NCBI GenBank assembly: GCA_002783405.1
Contig: PFGG01000025.1
Coordinates: forward strand, 1-56,736
Origin: a bacterium (Candidatus Blackallbacteria) CG13_big_fil_rev_8_21_14_2_50_49_14
Lineage (GTDB): Bacteria; Cyanobacteriota; Sericytochromatia; UBA7694
DNA length: 56,736 nucleotides
Reading direction: 5' to 3'
Part shown: positions 1-9,072 of the stretch, in pieces
Layout: every line of letters begins with the position of its first letter
Numbering within the stretch: the first letter of the stretch is position 1
Position numbers and translations under genes: made by a program
The notes under the pieces: generated by a model
What the model saw: only the letters and a program-made list of their open reading frames with translations
What the model was told of the DNA's origin: nothing
The model's database searches: none

Positions 1-556
1 CCTTCAAGTTTTGTGTGTGGACTGTGGTGGGATAACCCTTATGGCGTGCAAATTCATAGCCAGGCCAGGTCTCTTCCAATGCCAACATGATGCGATCACG
101 GGTAACTTTTGCCAAAACAGAAGCGGCTGCAATTGAGAGTGAGAGACTGTCTCCTTTGACAAGGGCTGTTTGGGGGCCCTTCCAGAAGGGAATGGTGCGG
201 TTTCCATCGATCAGACAGGCTTGGATCTGTTCGAGGCTGTTTAAGGCTTTCCACATGGCCAGATAGGTGGCCTGAAGAATATTGAGATGATCGATCAAGG
301 GCGCATTGACAACCCCGATCCCATAATCGAGTGCCAGTTCCTGAATCAGTGGAAAGAGGGCTTCTCTCTTGGCTTCACTGAGTTTTTTCGAATCGTTTAA
401 ATCTTTCAGTTTGACGAGTAGCTTGGGCTCAGGGGGGAATATGACGGCTGCTGCCACAACCGGGCCAGCCAAGGGGCCACGCCCAGCTTCATCCACACCA
501 GCTACCAACAGCTTTTGCTGCTGCCAATAGGCTTGCTCATGGGTGAAGTCGGGCAT
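1..556 (-). CDS. rnhB: Ribonuclease HII, 3' end cut by window edge
   Basis: Cytoplasmic endonuclease that nicks RNA in RNA/DNA hybrids and removes misinserted ribonucleotides. Reading the reverse strand from the ATG at 556 gives 185 codons still open at base 1. The family signature GVDEAGRGPLAGP starts at residue 20, with catalytic D22 and E23; D117 in LIDGN and D154 in the AKVTRDR segment complete the DEDD set. The C-terminus lies outside the window. It is the last visible gene of a miaB, cyclophilin, rnhB run, 13 bases after the cyclophilin stop. Family assignment is secure. Confidence 0.95.
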   Translation of the reverse strand, partial: MPDFTHEQAYWQQQKLLVAGVDEAGRGPLAGPVVAAAVIFPPEPKLLVKLKDLNDSKKLSEAKREALFPLIQELALDYGIGVVNAPLIDHLNILQATYLAMWKALNSLEQIQACLIDGNRTIPFWKGPQTALVKGDSLSLSIAAASVLAKVTRDRIMLALEETWPGYEFARHKGYPTTVHTQNLK

Positions 557-569
557 GGTTTGCTTGATC

Positions 570-1277
570 CTATTCAAAGACCCGATCAATGGTCAATTTT
601 TTGATCACCACGGGTTCCATGGGTTTGTCCATGGCATTGGTTTTGACGCGGGCAATATTTTTCACCACATCCATGCCTTCAATCACTTCGCCAAATACAC
701 TGTGACGGTTGTCGAGATGCGGAGTGGGCGCTTCTGTAATGAAGAATTGGCTGCCATTGGTATTGGGGCCGGCGTTGGCCATGGAAAGAATGCCCGGTTT
801 GCTGTGTTTCAATTCAGGGTGAAACTCATCTTCAAACTGGTAGCCTGGGCCGCCTGTACCTGTTCCCAGGGGATCGCCCCCTTGGATCATAAACTGAGGG
901 ATGACGCGGTGAAAAATCAGTCCATCGTAAAAATGGCTTTTGGTTTTATTGCCTGTTTTGGGATCCGTATATTCTTTCAGCCCTTCAGCCAAGCCTACAA
1001 AATTGGCGACGGTTTTAGGAGCCTGTTTGAAGAACAGTCGGATTTTAATCATGCCCATGCTGGTATCAAAATTGGCGGTCATTTCTTTGACCTGTTTTTC
1101 GCTGCCTCCATTGAGGACAGCCTGTACATCTGCTGACACGGTAGAGTCTCCTTTGTTTGTTGAATGCTGCTCAGAGGCAGCAGGATCGGATGGTTCGTTT
1201 CTGCGCTCTGAACAGCCATTGAGAAATAGAACTGTTCCCAAGGTCAGAGCCAGAGATAATAAACGAATGTGCATCAT
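570..1277 (-). CDS. Cyclophilin-type peptidyl-prolyl isomerase lipoprotein
   Basis: Catalyses cis-trans isomerisation at proline, probably anchored to a membrane in the cell envelope. The first 22 residues are a lipoprotein signal ending in the lipobox LNGC (Cys22). A Ser/Glu-rich linker follows, then a cyclophilin domain from about residue 70 to the end with the signature [16 protein letters not shown] start eight codons upstream (1301) is open, but 1277 is preferred because AAAGG sits seven bases before it and the signal peptide then has normal length. It lies 47 bases downstream of miaB and 13 bases upstream of rnhB. Substrates are unknown; folding of exported proteins is inferred. Confidence 0.9.
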   Translation of the reverse strand: MMHIRLLSLALTLGTVLFLNGCSERRNEPSDPAASEQHSTNKGDSTVSADVQAVLNGGSEKQVKEMTANFDTSMGMIKIRLFFKQAPKTVANFVGLAEGLKEYTDPKTGNKTKSHFYDGLIFHRVIPQFMIQGGDPLGTGTGGPGYQFEDEFHPELKHSKPGILSMANAGPNTNGSQFFITEAPTPHLDNRHSVFGEVIEGMDVVKNIARVKTNAMDKPMEPVVIKKLTIDRVFE

Positions 1278-1324
1278 TGAATTGCCTTTCACAAGCGTCA
1301 TCGTGATTAGGGGGTGGAACCTAT

Positions 1325-2656
1325 TCAGGATACCACCATCCGTCCACGCAGGGTATTGGGGGTCACATCGAAGATTTTGACCGGAACAATCTGACCCACC
1401 AGTCGTTCCATGCCTTCAAAGTGAACAATTTTATTGCCGCGTGAACGACCCTTTAAATTTTTGCGTTCTGCATCGTAGGTTTCAACCATGACTTCTTGGA
1501 TTTCACCCAGGTGACGTCGGTTTTGTTTCAGGGCAACCTCTCTTACCACCTGGTTGAGATGGTTCAAGCGACGGCTTTTTTCTTCTTCAGAAAGTTGATC
1601 CTCAAACCTCGCAGCGGGTGTCTTGGGGCGAGGTGAGTAAGCGGCGGTATTGGCTGTGTCAAAGGCGAAACGACGAACAGATTCGACTGTGTTCAGGAAT
1701 TGTTCTTCAGTTTCGCCAGGAAAACCGACAATAAAATCTGAAGTTAAGACGATATTGGGGATTTTTGAGCGAATTTTATCGACCAACTCAGCATAAAATT
1801 CGACAGTATGGTTACGACGCATTCTTTTCAAGAGTTCATCGTCACCTGCTTGAAGGGGTAAATGTAAGAATTCACAGACCTTGGGCAGTTCTGCCATGGC
1901 ATCGATCAAATCATCCCGCATATTGATGGGGTGAGAGGTTAAAAAGCGAATGCGTTGAATGCCCTCAATATCATGGATATAGTGCAGGAGTTGGCCCAAT
2001 GAAGTTCCAGGCTCAAGATCCCAGCCATAGGTATTGATATTTTGACCGAGCAGGGTAATTTCAGTATAGCCTTCAGCAGCCACTTTTCTGATTTCATCGG
2101 CAATGGCTTCAGGGGTGCGGCTTTGCTGCTGGCCACGGGTATAGGGCACAATACAGAAAGTACAAAAAGCAGAGCATCCATGCTGAACCGTAATCCAGGC
2201 ATGGTGCTTGCCTTCACGAATAACAGGAATTTCTTCAGGGTATTCATCTACCTGACGAACAATCGAAACGATTGGGCGTTGGTTCTGTTGGAACTCGTCG
2301 AGCAGTTCGGGCAGGCGGTGGTAAGTCTGGGTGCCAAAAACCAGATCGAGGTGTGGTACGCGTTTCAACAGTGCTTCTTTTTCATGTTGGGGAACGCAAC
2401 CCCCAACGCCTAAAATCAGGTCGGGTTTAGAGCGTTTCAGGGTTTTAAAACGACCCAAGTGACCAATTAAACGGTTGACTGCATTTTCGCGAATGCTGCA
2501 GGAATTGATCAAAATCAGGTCTGCATCCTCTGGGCTGTCTGTCCAGGCATAGCCTTTCTGGGCCAAGAGGCCGAGCATTTTTTCAGAGTCAGATTTATTC
2601 ATCTGACAGCCAAAGGTTTCAATATGTACTTGTTTTGGGGTAAGTGTCGTGGGCAT
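1325..2656 (-). CDS. miaB: tRNA-2-methylthio-N6-dimethylallyladenosine synthase MiaB
   Basis: Radical SAM methylthiotransferase that converts i6A37 to ms2i6A37 in tRNAs reading U-starting codons. The N-terminal domain binds one iron-sulphur cluster through C17, C53 and C87. The radical SAM cluster motif CxxxCxxC is at C161, C165 and C168. A TRAM RNA-binding domain fills roughly residues 375-440. Length (443 residues) is normal. It heads the run miaB, cyclophilin, rnhB. The confusable paralogues are MtaB and RimO; the ETFGCQMN opening favours MiaB. Confidence 0.95.
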   Translation of the reverse strand: MPTTLTPKQVHIETFGCQMNKSDSEKMLGLLAQKGYAWTDSPEDADLILINSCSIRENAVNRLIGHLGRFKTLKRSKPDLILGVGGCVPQHEKEALLKRVPHLDLVFGTQTYHRLPELLDEFQQNQRPIVSIVRQVDEYPEEIPVIREGKHHAWITVQHGCSAFCTFCIVPYTRGQQQSRTPEAIADEIRKVAAEGYTEITLLGQNINTYGWDLEPGTSLGQLLHYIHDIEGIQRIRFLTSHPINMRDDLIDAMAELPKVCEFLHLPLQAGDDELLKRMRRNHTVEFYAELVDKIRSKIPNIVLTSDFIVGFPGETEEQFLNTVESVRRFAFDTANTAAYSPRPKTPAARFEDQLSEEEKSRRLNHLNQVVREVALKQNRRHLGEIQEVMVETYDAERKNLKGRSRGNKIVHFEGMERLVGQIVPVKIFDVTPNTLRGRMVVS

Positions 2657-3043
2657 GGGGCACGGATCTCCTTGATTCTACAACAGATTGAATTATAGCC
2701 TCCCAATGGGTTCAGAAGCCAGAACATTGAAAGTTCTTGGCGTAAGAGAATTAGATCTGCACTCAGGAGAAATGGATGGGGCAGTGTCTCGTTTTTTGAA
2801 TTAAAGTTGTGACTTATCCTCACGAAGAATCTTGAGATTTGCAGGCCTGACCTGCCCATCAGGCTTACTCTTGACGCACAGGGGGGGCTACTGTACTCTT
2901 GTGAATAGAGTGGTATGATTCCGACCTCATAAATAACGATACTGGTTTTCGTGCTGTGCACAACACTTCCCAAAATTGCTTTTTCTCAGGTCGTGAAGAA
3001 CCCGTTACGGAATCATGCGTCAAACAAGACAGGAAAAATTGAA
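2657..3043. other. Divergent intergenic region between miaB and the brxA-like gene
   Basis: This 387-base stretch separates two divergent genes and must hold both promoters. An antisense open frame from 2973 into miaB has no ribosome-binding site and no recognisable composition, so I treat the region as noncoding. It contains a run of seven G (2881-2887), an extended -10-like sequence TGGTATGAT at 2911-2919 and the palindrome TGTGCACA near 2953. No RNA structure was recognised. Confidence 0.6.
2871..2919 (+). promoter_or_regulatory. Candidate promoters of the brxA-like gene
   Basis: Two alternatives are visible. The first is TTGACG (2871-2876), a 17-base spacer and TACTCT (2894-2899); the G7 tract falls inside the spacer. 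The second is an extended -10, TGG followed by TATGAT (2914-2919), without a good -35. The second would give a leader of about 118 bases before the GTG at 3044. These are inferred from consensus only. Confidence 0.35.
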
Positions 3044-3655
3044 GTGTTAAATCTATCCTACGAAGTAAATGTGGCCAATCACCCTTATCTGCTCCAGGAG
3101 ACTCTGGCTTGCGCCCGTATCTTGAAAGATTCTGGTTGGGACGATTTTAACCAAGCAGCCCTTCAAGACCCGATTCTTCAGGCCTTGAGCCCCTCTACTG
3201 CTCAGAGCTATTTGCGTGCCATCCGGCACCGTTTGGAAGATGTTCCCCCCAAACTGATATCATTTCTGGCCAGCGAAGATGAAGGCACAGCCCAATTAAC
3301 CTTGCTGTATATTCTTTTACATAAAAACCGTTTGCTCCGTGAATTGGTTGAAGAAGCCATTCGTGACTCAGTATTAGATGGCGAACCTGTCGTTTCGAAA
3401 CAATTGATTGAGAATTTTTTCGAAAGCAAGCGTGAGGCCAGTGCTGTGCTCAAAGAATGGTCAGATACGACTTGGCGGAAATTTTGGGGCAATACGCTTA
3501 AAACTTTACAAATTTCAGGGCTTTTGCAAGGCCAAGATCCCGTGAATCTCGTCATGCAGGAGATTCCCACTGAGCTTCAGACTTGGCTCAAAGCGCAGGG
3601 CGAAGATGTCTACCTTCAGCTCTTGCTTGATAAAGAGGCCTATTCCTTCGCTTAA
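3044..3655 (+). CDS. BrxA-like protein (DUF1819), orphan
   Basis: A 203-residue all-helical protein resembling BrxA/DUF1819, a small winged-helix-like DNA-binding component of BREX phage defence. Visible family features are an N-terminal LLQETLACARILKDSGW segment, the LSPSTAQSYLRAIRHRLE stretch, an LLYILLHKNRLLRELV helix and a late WSDTTWRKFW segment. The GTG at 3044 is chosen because AGGA lies nine bases upstream and BrxA proteins are about 200 residues; the frame stays open to 2951. No brxB, brxC, pglX, pglZ or brxL is in the window, so this copy stands alone. It ends in its own terminator. Function outside a BREX operon is unknown. Assignment is from remembered family pattern, not a search. 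Confidence 0.7.
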   Translation: MLNLSYEVNVANHPYLLQETLACARILKDSGWDDFNQAALQDPILQALSPSTAQSYLRAIRHRLEDVPPKLISFLASEDEGTAQLTLLYILLHKNRLLRELVEEAIRDSVLDGEPVVSKQLIENFFESKREASAVLKEWSDTTWRKFWGNTLKTLQISGLLQGQDPVNLVMQEIPTELQTWLKAQGEDVYLQLLLDKEAYSFA

Positions 3656-3675
3656 ATTTTTAACGGGATAAAGCC

Positions 3676-3710
3676 TGCCCCCATCGCTTGAAAGGTGGGG
3701 GCAATTTTTT
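3676..3710 (+). terminator. Rho-independent terminator after the brxA-like gene
   Basis: Perfect arms GCCCCCA (3677-3683) and TGGGGGC (3696-3702), extended by a T-A pair, enclose a 12-base loop. AA and six T follow. It lies 21 bases after the brxA-like stop and separates that gene from the XRE gene. Confidence 0.85.
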
Positions 3711-3797
3711 ATTGCACGCTTAGATCTGCAATTCGATCTCATTCTGTGTTTAATTATAAGTGGAATATTAATTTAAACAGAGAATGGAGTGAGCTGC

Positions 3798-4982
3798 TTG
3801 GCGCGCTTAAAAAAGAAAGCAAAAACAACAACTCCTTTTACAGAACGGATCGTTGGCCTGCGTAAGCAAAAGGGATGGACCATGACCGAAATGAGTCGCC
3901 AGTTGGGGGTTAGCCCTTCGTATATTTCTTTGCTTGAATCGGGGGATCGCATTCCGTCTCGTCAAATCGTGAAAAATTTGGCAGAAACTCTTTTGGGATC
4001 AGAGGATACTTTGGGCATGGATGAAGTATTGATCCTTGCTGGTTTCAGTCCTGAGTTCAGTTCTCCTGCTTGCTTTACTTTGAGCTATCCCAGATTGCTT
4101 GAACGGGCCTTGGCGTCAAAGTCTGATCATTTTATTGCCTTTAGCTCTCTGATCAAATACTATCTTGAGCAGGAATTGCTTGATTTGGCACAGCATAGAA
4201 TTCTCGAAGGTTTGCAGCGGTTCTCTGTGCCTTGGCAGTTGCAGGTCTTATTGGCTTTTCGTGAACTTCAAAAATCAGATTTTACTTCTGCTGAATTGGC
4301 GCAAAATCTTGCGATAGAATATTTTCAAATGAGAAAAAATGCAGAAGAAGAGACTCTCGGTTATTTATACCTTTACTTGGCTTATTTTCAGTTTAATGCG
4401 ATTAAATTTCATATTTTAGAAAATAAAATGGATCTGGGCACCGTTTTAGGCTTGCAGACAGAGATGTATGCGAACTATCAAAAATCGCTTGCCTATTCAC
4501 AAATGAATATTTTTATCCTGAATGAATATGCCCGTACCCGCTATGAATACGCACTCTTACTGGCACAATCTCAGGGAATTGAAAAATGGGAGCCTGTGAT
4601 TCAGCTCTATCATCAGGTTATCTCTTCTCCTCAAACGAAACAATTGAACCCTGATTTGCTTGCTGAAGCCTGTTTGAATATGGCTATAGCGGCACAGAAT
4701 GCTGAAAAATTTGAATTGTCTGAGTTGGTGCTTGGTTTGGGCAGAATATCTCTTCCGAATGCATCCGAATTGCTGATTGCTTTTGTGCGTAATTATGTCA
4801 TTCAGGCAGAAAAACTAGACAATCCTGAAATCTTAGAAAAATCGCTGTTGTATATAAAGCAATTCATACAAGAAGTTCAAACACCTTCACTGCTTGAACG
4901 CAGGCTGAAACAAGAGCCTTGCTTTCACTATTTAATTCGCAATAAATACGAAATTTTAAAGGAAATGGGCTTGAAAATTTAA
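3798..4982 (+). CDS. XRE-family regulator with helical-repeat C-terminal domain
   Basis: Probable DNA-binding transcription factor of 394 residues. An XRE helix-turn-helix spans about residues 15-70 (GWTMTEMSRQLGVSPSYISL). The remaining roughly 300 residues are helical and TPR-like, rich in Leu, Tyr and Gln. A GTG at 3789 is in frame, but GGAG at 3786-3789 overlaps it and sits eight bases before the TTG at 3798, so TTG is preferred. The architecture resembles RRNPP peptide-sensing regulators, but no candidate peptide gene is visible beside it. It follows the brxA-like gene but is split from it by a terminator. Targets are unknown. Confidence 0.8.
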   Translation: MARLKKKAKTTTPFTERIVGLRKQKGWTMTEMSRQLGVSPSYISLLESGDRIPSRQIVKNLAETLLGSEDTLGMDEVLILAGFSPEFSSPACFTLSYPRLLERALASKSDHFIAFSSLIKYYLEQELLDLAQHRILEGLQRFSVPWQLQVLLAFRELQKSDFTSAELAQNLAIEYFQMRKNAEEETLGYLYLYLAYFQFNAIKFHILENKMDLGTVLGLQTEMYANYQKSLAYSQMNIFILNEYARTRYEYALLLAQSQGIEKWEPVIQLYHQVISSPQTKQLNPDLLAEACLNMAIAAQNAEKFELSELVLGLGRISLPNASELLIAFVRNYVIQAEKLDNPEILEKSLLYIKQFIQEVQTPSLLERRLKQEPCFHYLIRNKYEILKEMGLKI

Positions 4983-4992
4983 GGGCACAGAG

Positions 4993-7443
4993 TTAATCCG
5001 TATTTTTAAGCTGATGATCTAACCAATGAACCATCTCCCAGAGCATATGTTCCAGTGACTCTTTGGCTTGATAGCTGTGGCTTTCAAAGGGAAAAAGTAC
5101 AAGACGCACAGGCTTTCCCAAGCCTTTGAGTGCCTGATACAGACTTTCACTTTGCATGGGATACGTCCCCGAATTATTATCGCTTTGACCATGAATCAAA
5201 AGCAGGGGGGCTTGAATTTTATCGGCATGCATCAGCGGTGACATTTGCAAATAGACCTCAGGGGCCTGCCAGAAATTACGTTCTTCTGATTGAAAACCAA
5301 AGGGAGTAAGGGTTCGATTATAGGCACCACTGCGGGCAATACCTGTTTTAAAAAGGGAGCTGTGGGCCAATAAGTTCACGGTCATGAACGCTCCATAGGA
5401 ATGCCCGCCAATCGCCAACCGTTTGGGGTCAGCAATTCCCATGCTGACCACCTTATCTATAGCTGCCTGGGCAGAGGCTACCAATTGTTTTAAATAGGTA
5501 TCATTGGGTTCTGATGTGCCTTCCCCAATAATGGGCATGGCCGGGTGATCCACCACAGCATAGCCTTGGGTTAAAAAAACCAAAGGCGAAGTGGGCAGAA
5601 TGCGAATATACGAATAGGGGGAGCCTTTGACCTGGCCTGCGGCTTCAGCGTTTTTAAACTCACGGGGATAGGCCCAAAATACAGTGGGCAATGGCCCCTG
5701 TTCTTTGTGATAACCGGGTGGCAAATAGAGAATGGCGTTGAGTTTAACACCATCTGAACGGGTATAGCTGATCATTTCTTTCTGAATCAGGGCCAGCTCA
5801 GGCAAAGGGTGTTTCAGGTGGGTAAGAGCCAACTCTTGTTCCCTGTGATGAAGGATATAATTGGGAGGCGTTTGCTGCGTTTCTCTCCGTGTCAGAAACT
5901 GCATCTTCTTAGGATCGAGCACACCCACCATTTGTTCGTAGGTGGGAGCCTGTGATTGCCAGAGACGTTTTTTTTCTCCACTGAGTGGATTCCAACTGTC
6001 TAAAAAGGGGCGATCTCCTTCAGGGGAGGCCCCTTCGCCACTTAAAAAAACCGATTTTCCATCTGCTGTGGTTTGCAGCAGCATTCCGCCTTGAGGGCTT
6101 CTTTCAAGCAAGGGCCAGCCGGGATCAGCATAGCGGTCTTCACTTGAATAATGCGCTATTTTCCGGGCTGCAATGGTTTTACCTGTGCTCAGATGCCAGA
6201 CTTCCTGTCTGCGCTGAAGATGCCATTTGCTATAGACCAAGGCCAGCGATTCATTTTTCCAAAACACACCGTCAAAACGATCGGGGAGATCCAAGAGGGG
6301 ACGTGGTGGGCTCTGAAAAGGGGCTTTCCAATCAAATAGGCGATCCCGTATTTGACTGGGGTGACTGGGATCGCCTTGATCCTGAGCTTCAACCCAAAAC
6401 AAGCTGGCAGGTTGGTCTTCTCGCCATTCAATGCGACGGCGGCCCGTGCGCACGGCATCCCTCGCGATTGGGATTCGATTGGCGAGCGGCAAATCAGCCA
6501 CTGTCAGCAAGGGGGTTCCTTTGCTATCCCACAGCTCAGTTTTTAGCGGAAAACGCGAGGCAGGAAACAGATAGGAATAGGGACGGTGAATCTGTTTCAC
6601 CAAAAGCCATTCCCCATTGGGTGATGGCTGAAAGTCAGTATAAAGTGCAGGGCTGCCAATTTTTTCTGCTTTTCCATCCAGTTGAACCCTCCAGAGTTGA
6701 CCCTTCAGATAATAGTCAAAAAGGTCTTCATCTTGGGGGGACTTGAGCAGATCCTGAAAGGTACGTCCTGGTGCTGCTTTGCCTGTGTTTTCCATGACCA
6801 GGGGGCCCTTGGGAAGTTCCCCTTGGCTATTGGGTTGAGAAAGGTTTGAAACAGGGCTTTTACAGAGCAAAGCCTGGGAATTGGGCATCCAAACGCAGGG
6901 GGGACCAAAGGTCTTGTTCAGGCTGAGAGGGCTCAGACGCTGGGCCTGGGCTTTGTCAATATTCAAGATCCACAGTTCAACACGATCTTGAAGTGTATGT
7001 GTAAAACTTAGAAATTTACTATTTGGCGACCAAATCAGATTGGCGAAATGTCCTTGCTCAGGTAGGCCTTGAACGGGTATTTCTTTGCCATTTTCAAGCT
7101 GATGGAGATGGAGCTGGGTATAGACCCAATTGCGACTGGGAGCATAGTTTTCAGGGTTAAAGCGCAAGCCCGCCAGTTTGAGTTCAGGGCCTGCCAAATC
7201 TTCGATTTCAGGCCAGGTCTGAAAATCCATGAGGAGATAGCGCTTGCGATCGGGCGAAAGGGAAAACCCAGGTAAAAGGGGGGCATTCAGCAATTTATCC
7301 AGAGGAGGCGGAGCCTGTTGGTAAGGTAGTGGATCGGGTGTTGTGGCCATGGCTGGTATGGTAACAGAATTTTGGAGCCAAAGGGCCATTGAGAACAAAC
7401 AAACTGCAAGGCCGGTTTTCCGTCGCGGATGCCATTTTTTCAT
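4993..7443 (-). CDS. S9 family serine peptidase, glutamyl endopeptidase-like
   Basis: Exported alpha/beta-hydrolase peptidase of 816 residues. An N-terminal signal peptide with a basic MKKWHPRRK start is followed by a beta-propeller region to about residue 560, then the catalytic domain. Numbered from 7443, the triad is Ser682 in GGHSYG, Asp755 in HGQSDNN and His789 in FESHSY. The catalytic domain, including PMPIIGEG-type and IARSGAYNRTLTPFGFQ segments, closely matches plant chloroplast glutamyl endopeptidase, so cleavage after Glu is inferred. The frame extends to 7590, but 7443 gives the only sensible signal peptide; its ribosome-binding site is weak. It ends ten bases from the convergent XRE gene. 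Confidence 0.92.
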   Translation of the reverse strand: MKKWHPRRKTGLAVCLFSMALWLQNSVTIPAMATTPDPLPYQQAPPPLDKLLNAPLLPGFSLSPDRKRYLLMDFQTWPEIEDLAGPELKLAGLRFNPENYAPSRNWVYTQLHLHQLENGKEIPVQGLPEQGHFANLIWSPNSKFLSFTHTLQDRVELWILNIDKAQAQRLSPLSLNKTFGPPCVWMPNSQALLCKSPVSNLSQPNSQGELPKGPLVMENTGKAAPGRTFQDLLKSPQDEDLFDYYLKGQLWRVQLDGKAEKIGSPALYTDFQPSPNGEWLLVKQIHRPYSYLFPASRFPLKTELWDSKGTPLLTVADLPLANRIPIARDAVRTGRRRIEWREDQPASLFWVEAQDQGDPSHPSQIRDRLFDWKAPFQSPPRPLLDLPDRFDGVFWKNESLALVYSKWHLQRRQEVWHLSTGKTIAARKIAHYSSEDRYADPGWPLLERSPQGGMLLQTTADGKSVFLSGEGASPEGDRPFLDSWNPLSGEKKRLWQSQAPTYEQMVGVLDPKKMQFLTRRETQQTPPNYILHHREQELALTHLKHPLPELALIQKEMISYTRSDGVKLNAILYLPPGYHKEQGPLPTVFWAYPREFKNAEAAGQVKGSPYSYIRILPTSPLVFLTQGYAVVDHPAMPIIGEGTSEPNDTYLKQLVASAQAAIDKVVSMGIADPKRLAIGGHSYGAFMTVNLLAHSSLFKTGIARSGAYNRTLTPFGFQSEERNFWQAPEVYLQMSPLMHADKIQAPLLLIHGQSDNNSGTYPMQSESLYQALKGLGKPVRLVLFPFESHSYQAKESLEHMLWEMVHWLDHQLKNTD

Positions 7444-7494
7444 ATCTGGGTGCTGATGTCCTTCATTTTTTAGAGTATAACATTTCCATAGGAT

Positions 7495-7839
7495 ATGCTT
7501 TGCTTCCGCTCTGTTTCCTATCAGGTTCAGTCCATTTATTCTCCGGTGAGCCGCCCTGTAAAGGCCGCCCCGGCTTGGCAAGCTGATCAAGTCACTTTAT
7601 CGGGGCTTACTTCAAGCCCCTGGACACCCGCTATGAAAATTGCGCTGATGTCTGCGCCTGTGGCCGTGGGGGCGGGAATCGGTCTGGCGCGTGGCACGGG
7701 AGCCATGGGCGGTGTGATTGGTGGCGCGATTGGGGCCGCTGTTTCTGTCTTTGGATTGTGGTGGGTTATGACGGTAGGCAATCCCTTTGATAGAAATCCA
7801 GGCAGCGAACTGCCTCCCCCTCAAGTTCCCAAACCCTGA
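7495..7839 (+). CDS. Small membrane protein with Gly/Ala-rich helix
   Basis: Hypothetical protein of up to 114 residues. The first 46 residues are polar. A Gly/Ala-rich hydrophobic segment follows at about 47-93, probably two membrane helices with glycine-zipper spacing, and then a short Pro-rich tail. The start is uncertain: ATG at 7495 has AGGA only one base away, and a later GTG in the YSPVSRP region is possible. It is divergent from the S9 peptidase across a 51-base gap. No family was recognised. Confidence 0.5.
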   Translation: MLCFRSVSYQVQSIYSPVSRPVKAAPAWQADQVTLSGLTSSPWTPAMKIALMSAPVAVGAGIGLARGTGAMGGVIGGAIGAAVSVFGLWWVMTVGNPFDRNPGSELPPPQVPKP

Positions 7840-7932
7840 ATTTTTCAGTTTCATTTATCTCATGGAATGACTTTCTGAATGCCCCTTGCGTCGGTAATAA
7901 TGAGTGTATCAAGACTCTTTGGGTATAATCTT

Positions 7933-8499
7933 ATGAAAAAGTTTGATCGCAAGCTGTGGATGCAGATCCACGGCTATCTCAGTATTTTCTTTCTGCCTCT
8001 GGCCTGTCTGTTTGCACTTTCTGGCACACTTTATATGTGGATTGAACCGCAGGAAACTAGCAAACAGACCTTTGAACTCAGTGCTCTGACTCCGATTGCA
8101 CCTGTGACCCCTGAATTGGTTAAAGATTTAGTGCTGAATGAATTGAAATCTCACAAAATTTCAGCTCCACAGGGAGAGCTGACTCAAAAAGGCAATCGAT
8201 TTCTTTGGGGAAAAAAATCTGGGGTACAAGTTCAGTATCAGCCTTCTGAAAGCAATCCTCAATCCGCTACGATCAAACTCTCGCAACCTACTTTTTTTGG
8301 ACGCCTCATGGCCATTCATAAGGGCAAAGGGGGAACGCTTTTGAACAGCTTGACGACCGGATTTGCGATTTTACTTTTGGGATCTTACCTTTCAGGTTTG
8401 CTTTTGGCTTTAAAAACAACCTGGATGCAAAAAGCAAGTTTGATCTCCCTGGTAGCGGGTGTGTTTGTTTCAGTGATCGCTTTCATTTGGGGTATTTAG
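7933..8499 (+). CDS. PepSY-associated transmembrane-like protein
   Basis: Predicted inner-membrane protein of 188 residues. The layout is a basic N-terminus (MKKFDRKLW), a membrane helix at about 9-32, an extracytoplasmic domain with a PepSY-like beta pattern, then two helices near 137-158 and 165-186. This resembles the small PepSY-TM proteins found near iron or redox genes, but no such neighbours are here. The frame opens at 7879; 7933 is preferred because it gives a compact membrane start. TATAAT at 7924-7929 lies too close to serve that start, so the start is not settled. The role is unknown. Confidence 0.6.
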   Translation: MKKFDRKLWMQIHGYLSIFFLPLACLFALSGTLYMWIEPQETSKQTFELSALTPIAPVTPELVKDLVLNELKSHKISAPQGELTQKGNRFLWGKKSGVQVQYQPSESNPQSATIKLSQPTFFGRLMAIHKGKGGTLLNSLTTGFAILLLGSYLSGLLLALKTTWMQKASLISLVAGVFVSVIAFIWGI

Positions 8500-8529
8500 C
8501 GAATAAAGTGAAAGATAGGGGGTGAAGAA

Positions 8530-9072
8530 ATGAGATTCAGTCTGAAATTTTTTGTATTTTTAGTCGTTTTGTCTGGGGTTTTGCTTCAAAAACCGGTCAA
8601 GGCTGCTTTCTTGGATCCAGAACAGTCACAGACTATTTTTCAGCTCTTCTCCCCTGAGGAACTGCTTTTGCCAGATCTTGCCGAGTACCAGAAAGGCAGT
8701 ATCACGCTGACGCACGATCTGCGTAAATCAGACAGTATTTTGAAATTTCAATTTTCTAAAGGTGTCAAGCTTGCTGGCTCCTCAAAAAAGCAGATTTTTC
8801 ACTTTGAAATTGAGCATCATGCGCTTTCACAAGAACATGCTTTGAATGCGCTTTGCCCCAAAGGGCTCAAACGCAGTGATTATCGTCATTCAAGATTGGG
8901 GCCCCTGATGCTCTGTTTTACAAATCCTCATAAGCAGAATTCCCTGATTGGGGTGTGGGTTTATCCCTTGCCTGGGAACCTGAATCCCAAGTTCAGTTTG
9001 ACCTATACGGGTACAAAACAGGATTTATTTCAGGTTTTGGATTCTCTGTGCCCCTATGGAGAACGTCCATGA
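8530..9072 (+). CDS. Secreted protein of unknown function, paralogue 1
   Basis: A 180-residue exported protein with a signal peptide of about 25 residues ending near PVKAA. Beyond it are beta-rich sequence and Cys residues in LNALCPKG and LMLCFTN. It shares its plan with the next gene: a Cys-containing centre, a late aromatic strand region and a terminal ERP. No known domain was recognised. The stop overlaps the next start in ATGA, which implies translational coupling and a joint role. Confidence 0.75.
   Translation: MRFSLKFFVFLVVLSGVLLQKPVKAAFLDPEQSQTIFQLFSPEELLLPDLAEYQKGSITLTHDLRKSDSILKFQFSKGVKLAGSSKKQIFHFEIEHHALSQEHALNALCPKGLKRSDYRHSRLGPLMLCFTNPHKQNSLIGVWVYPLPGNLNPKFSLTYTGTKQDLFQVLDSLCPYGERP

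Noticed and set aside
543-1136. Forward frame of 197 codons over the cyclophilin gene
   Set aside because: Shadow of the cyclophilin on the other strand; no motif or start signal.
5985-6746. Forward frame of 253 codons inside the S9 peptidase
   Set aside because: Long antisense frame with no signature or ribosome-binding site; the reverse strand encodes a clear peptidase.
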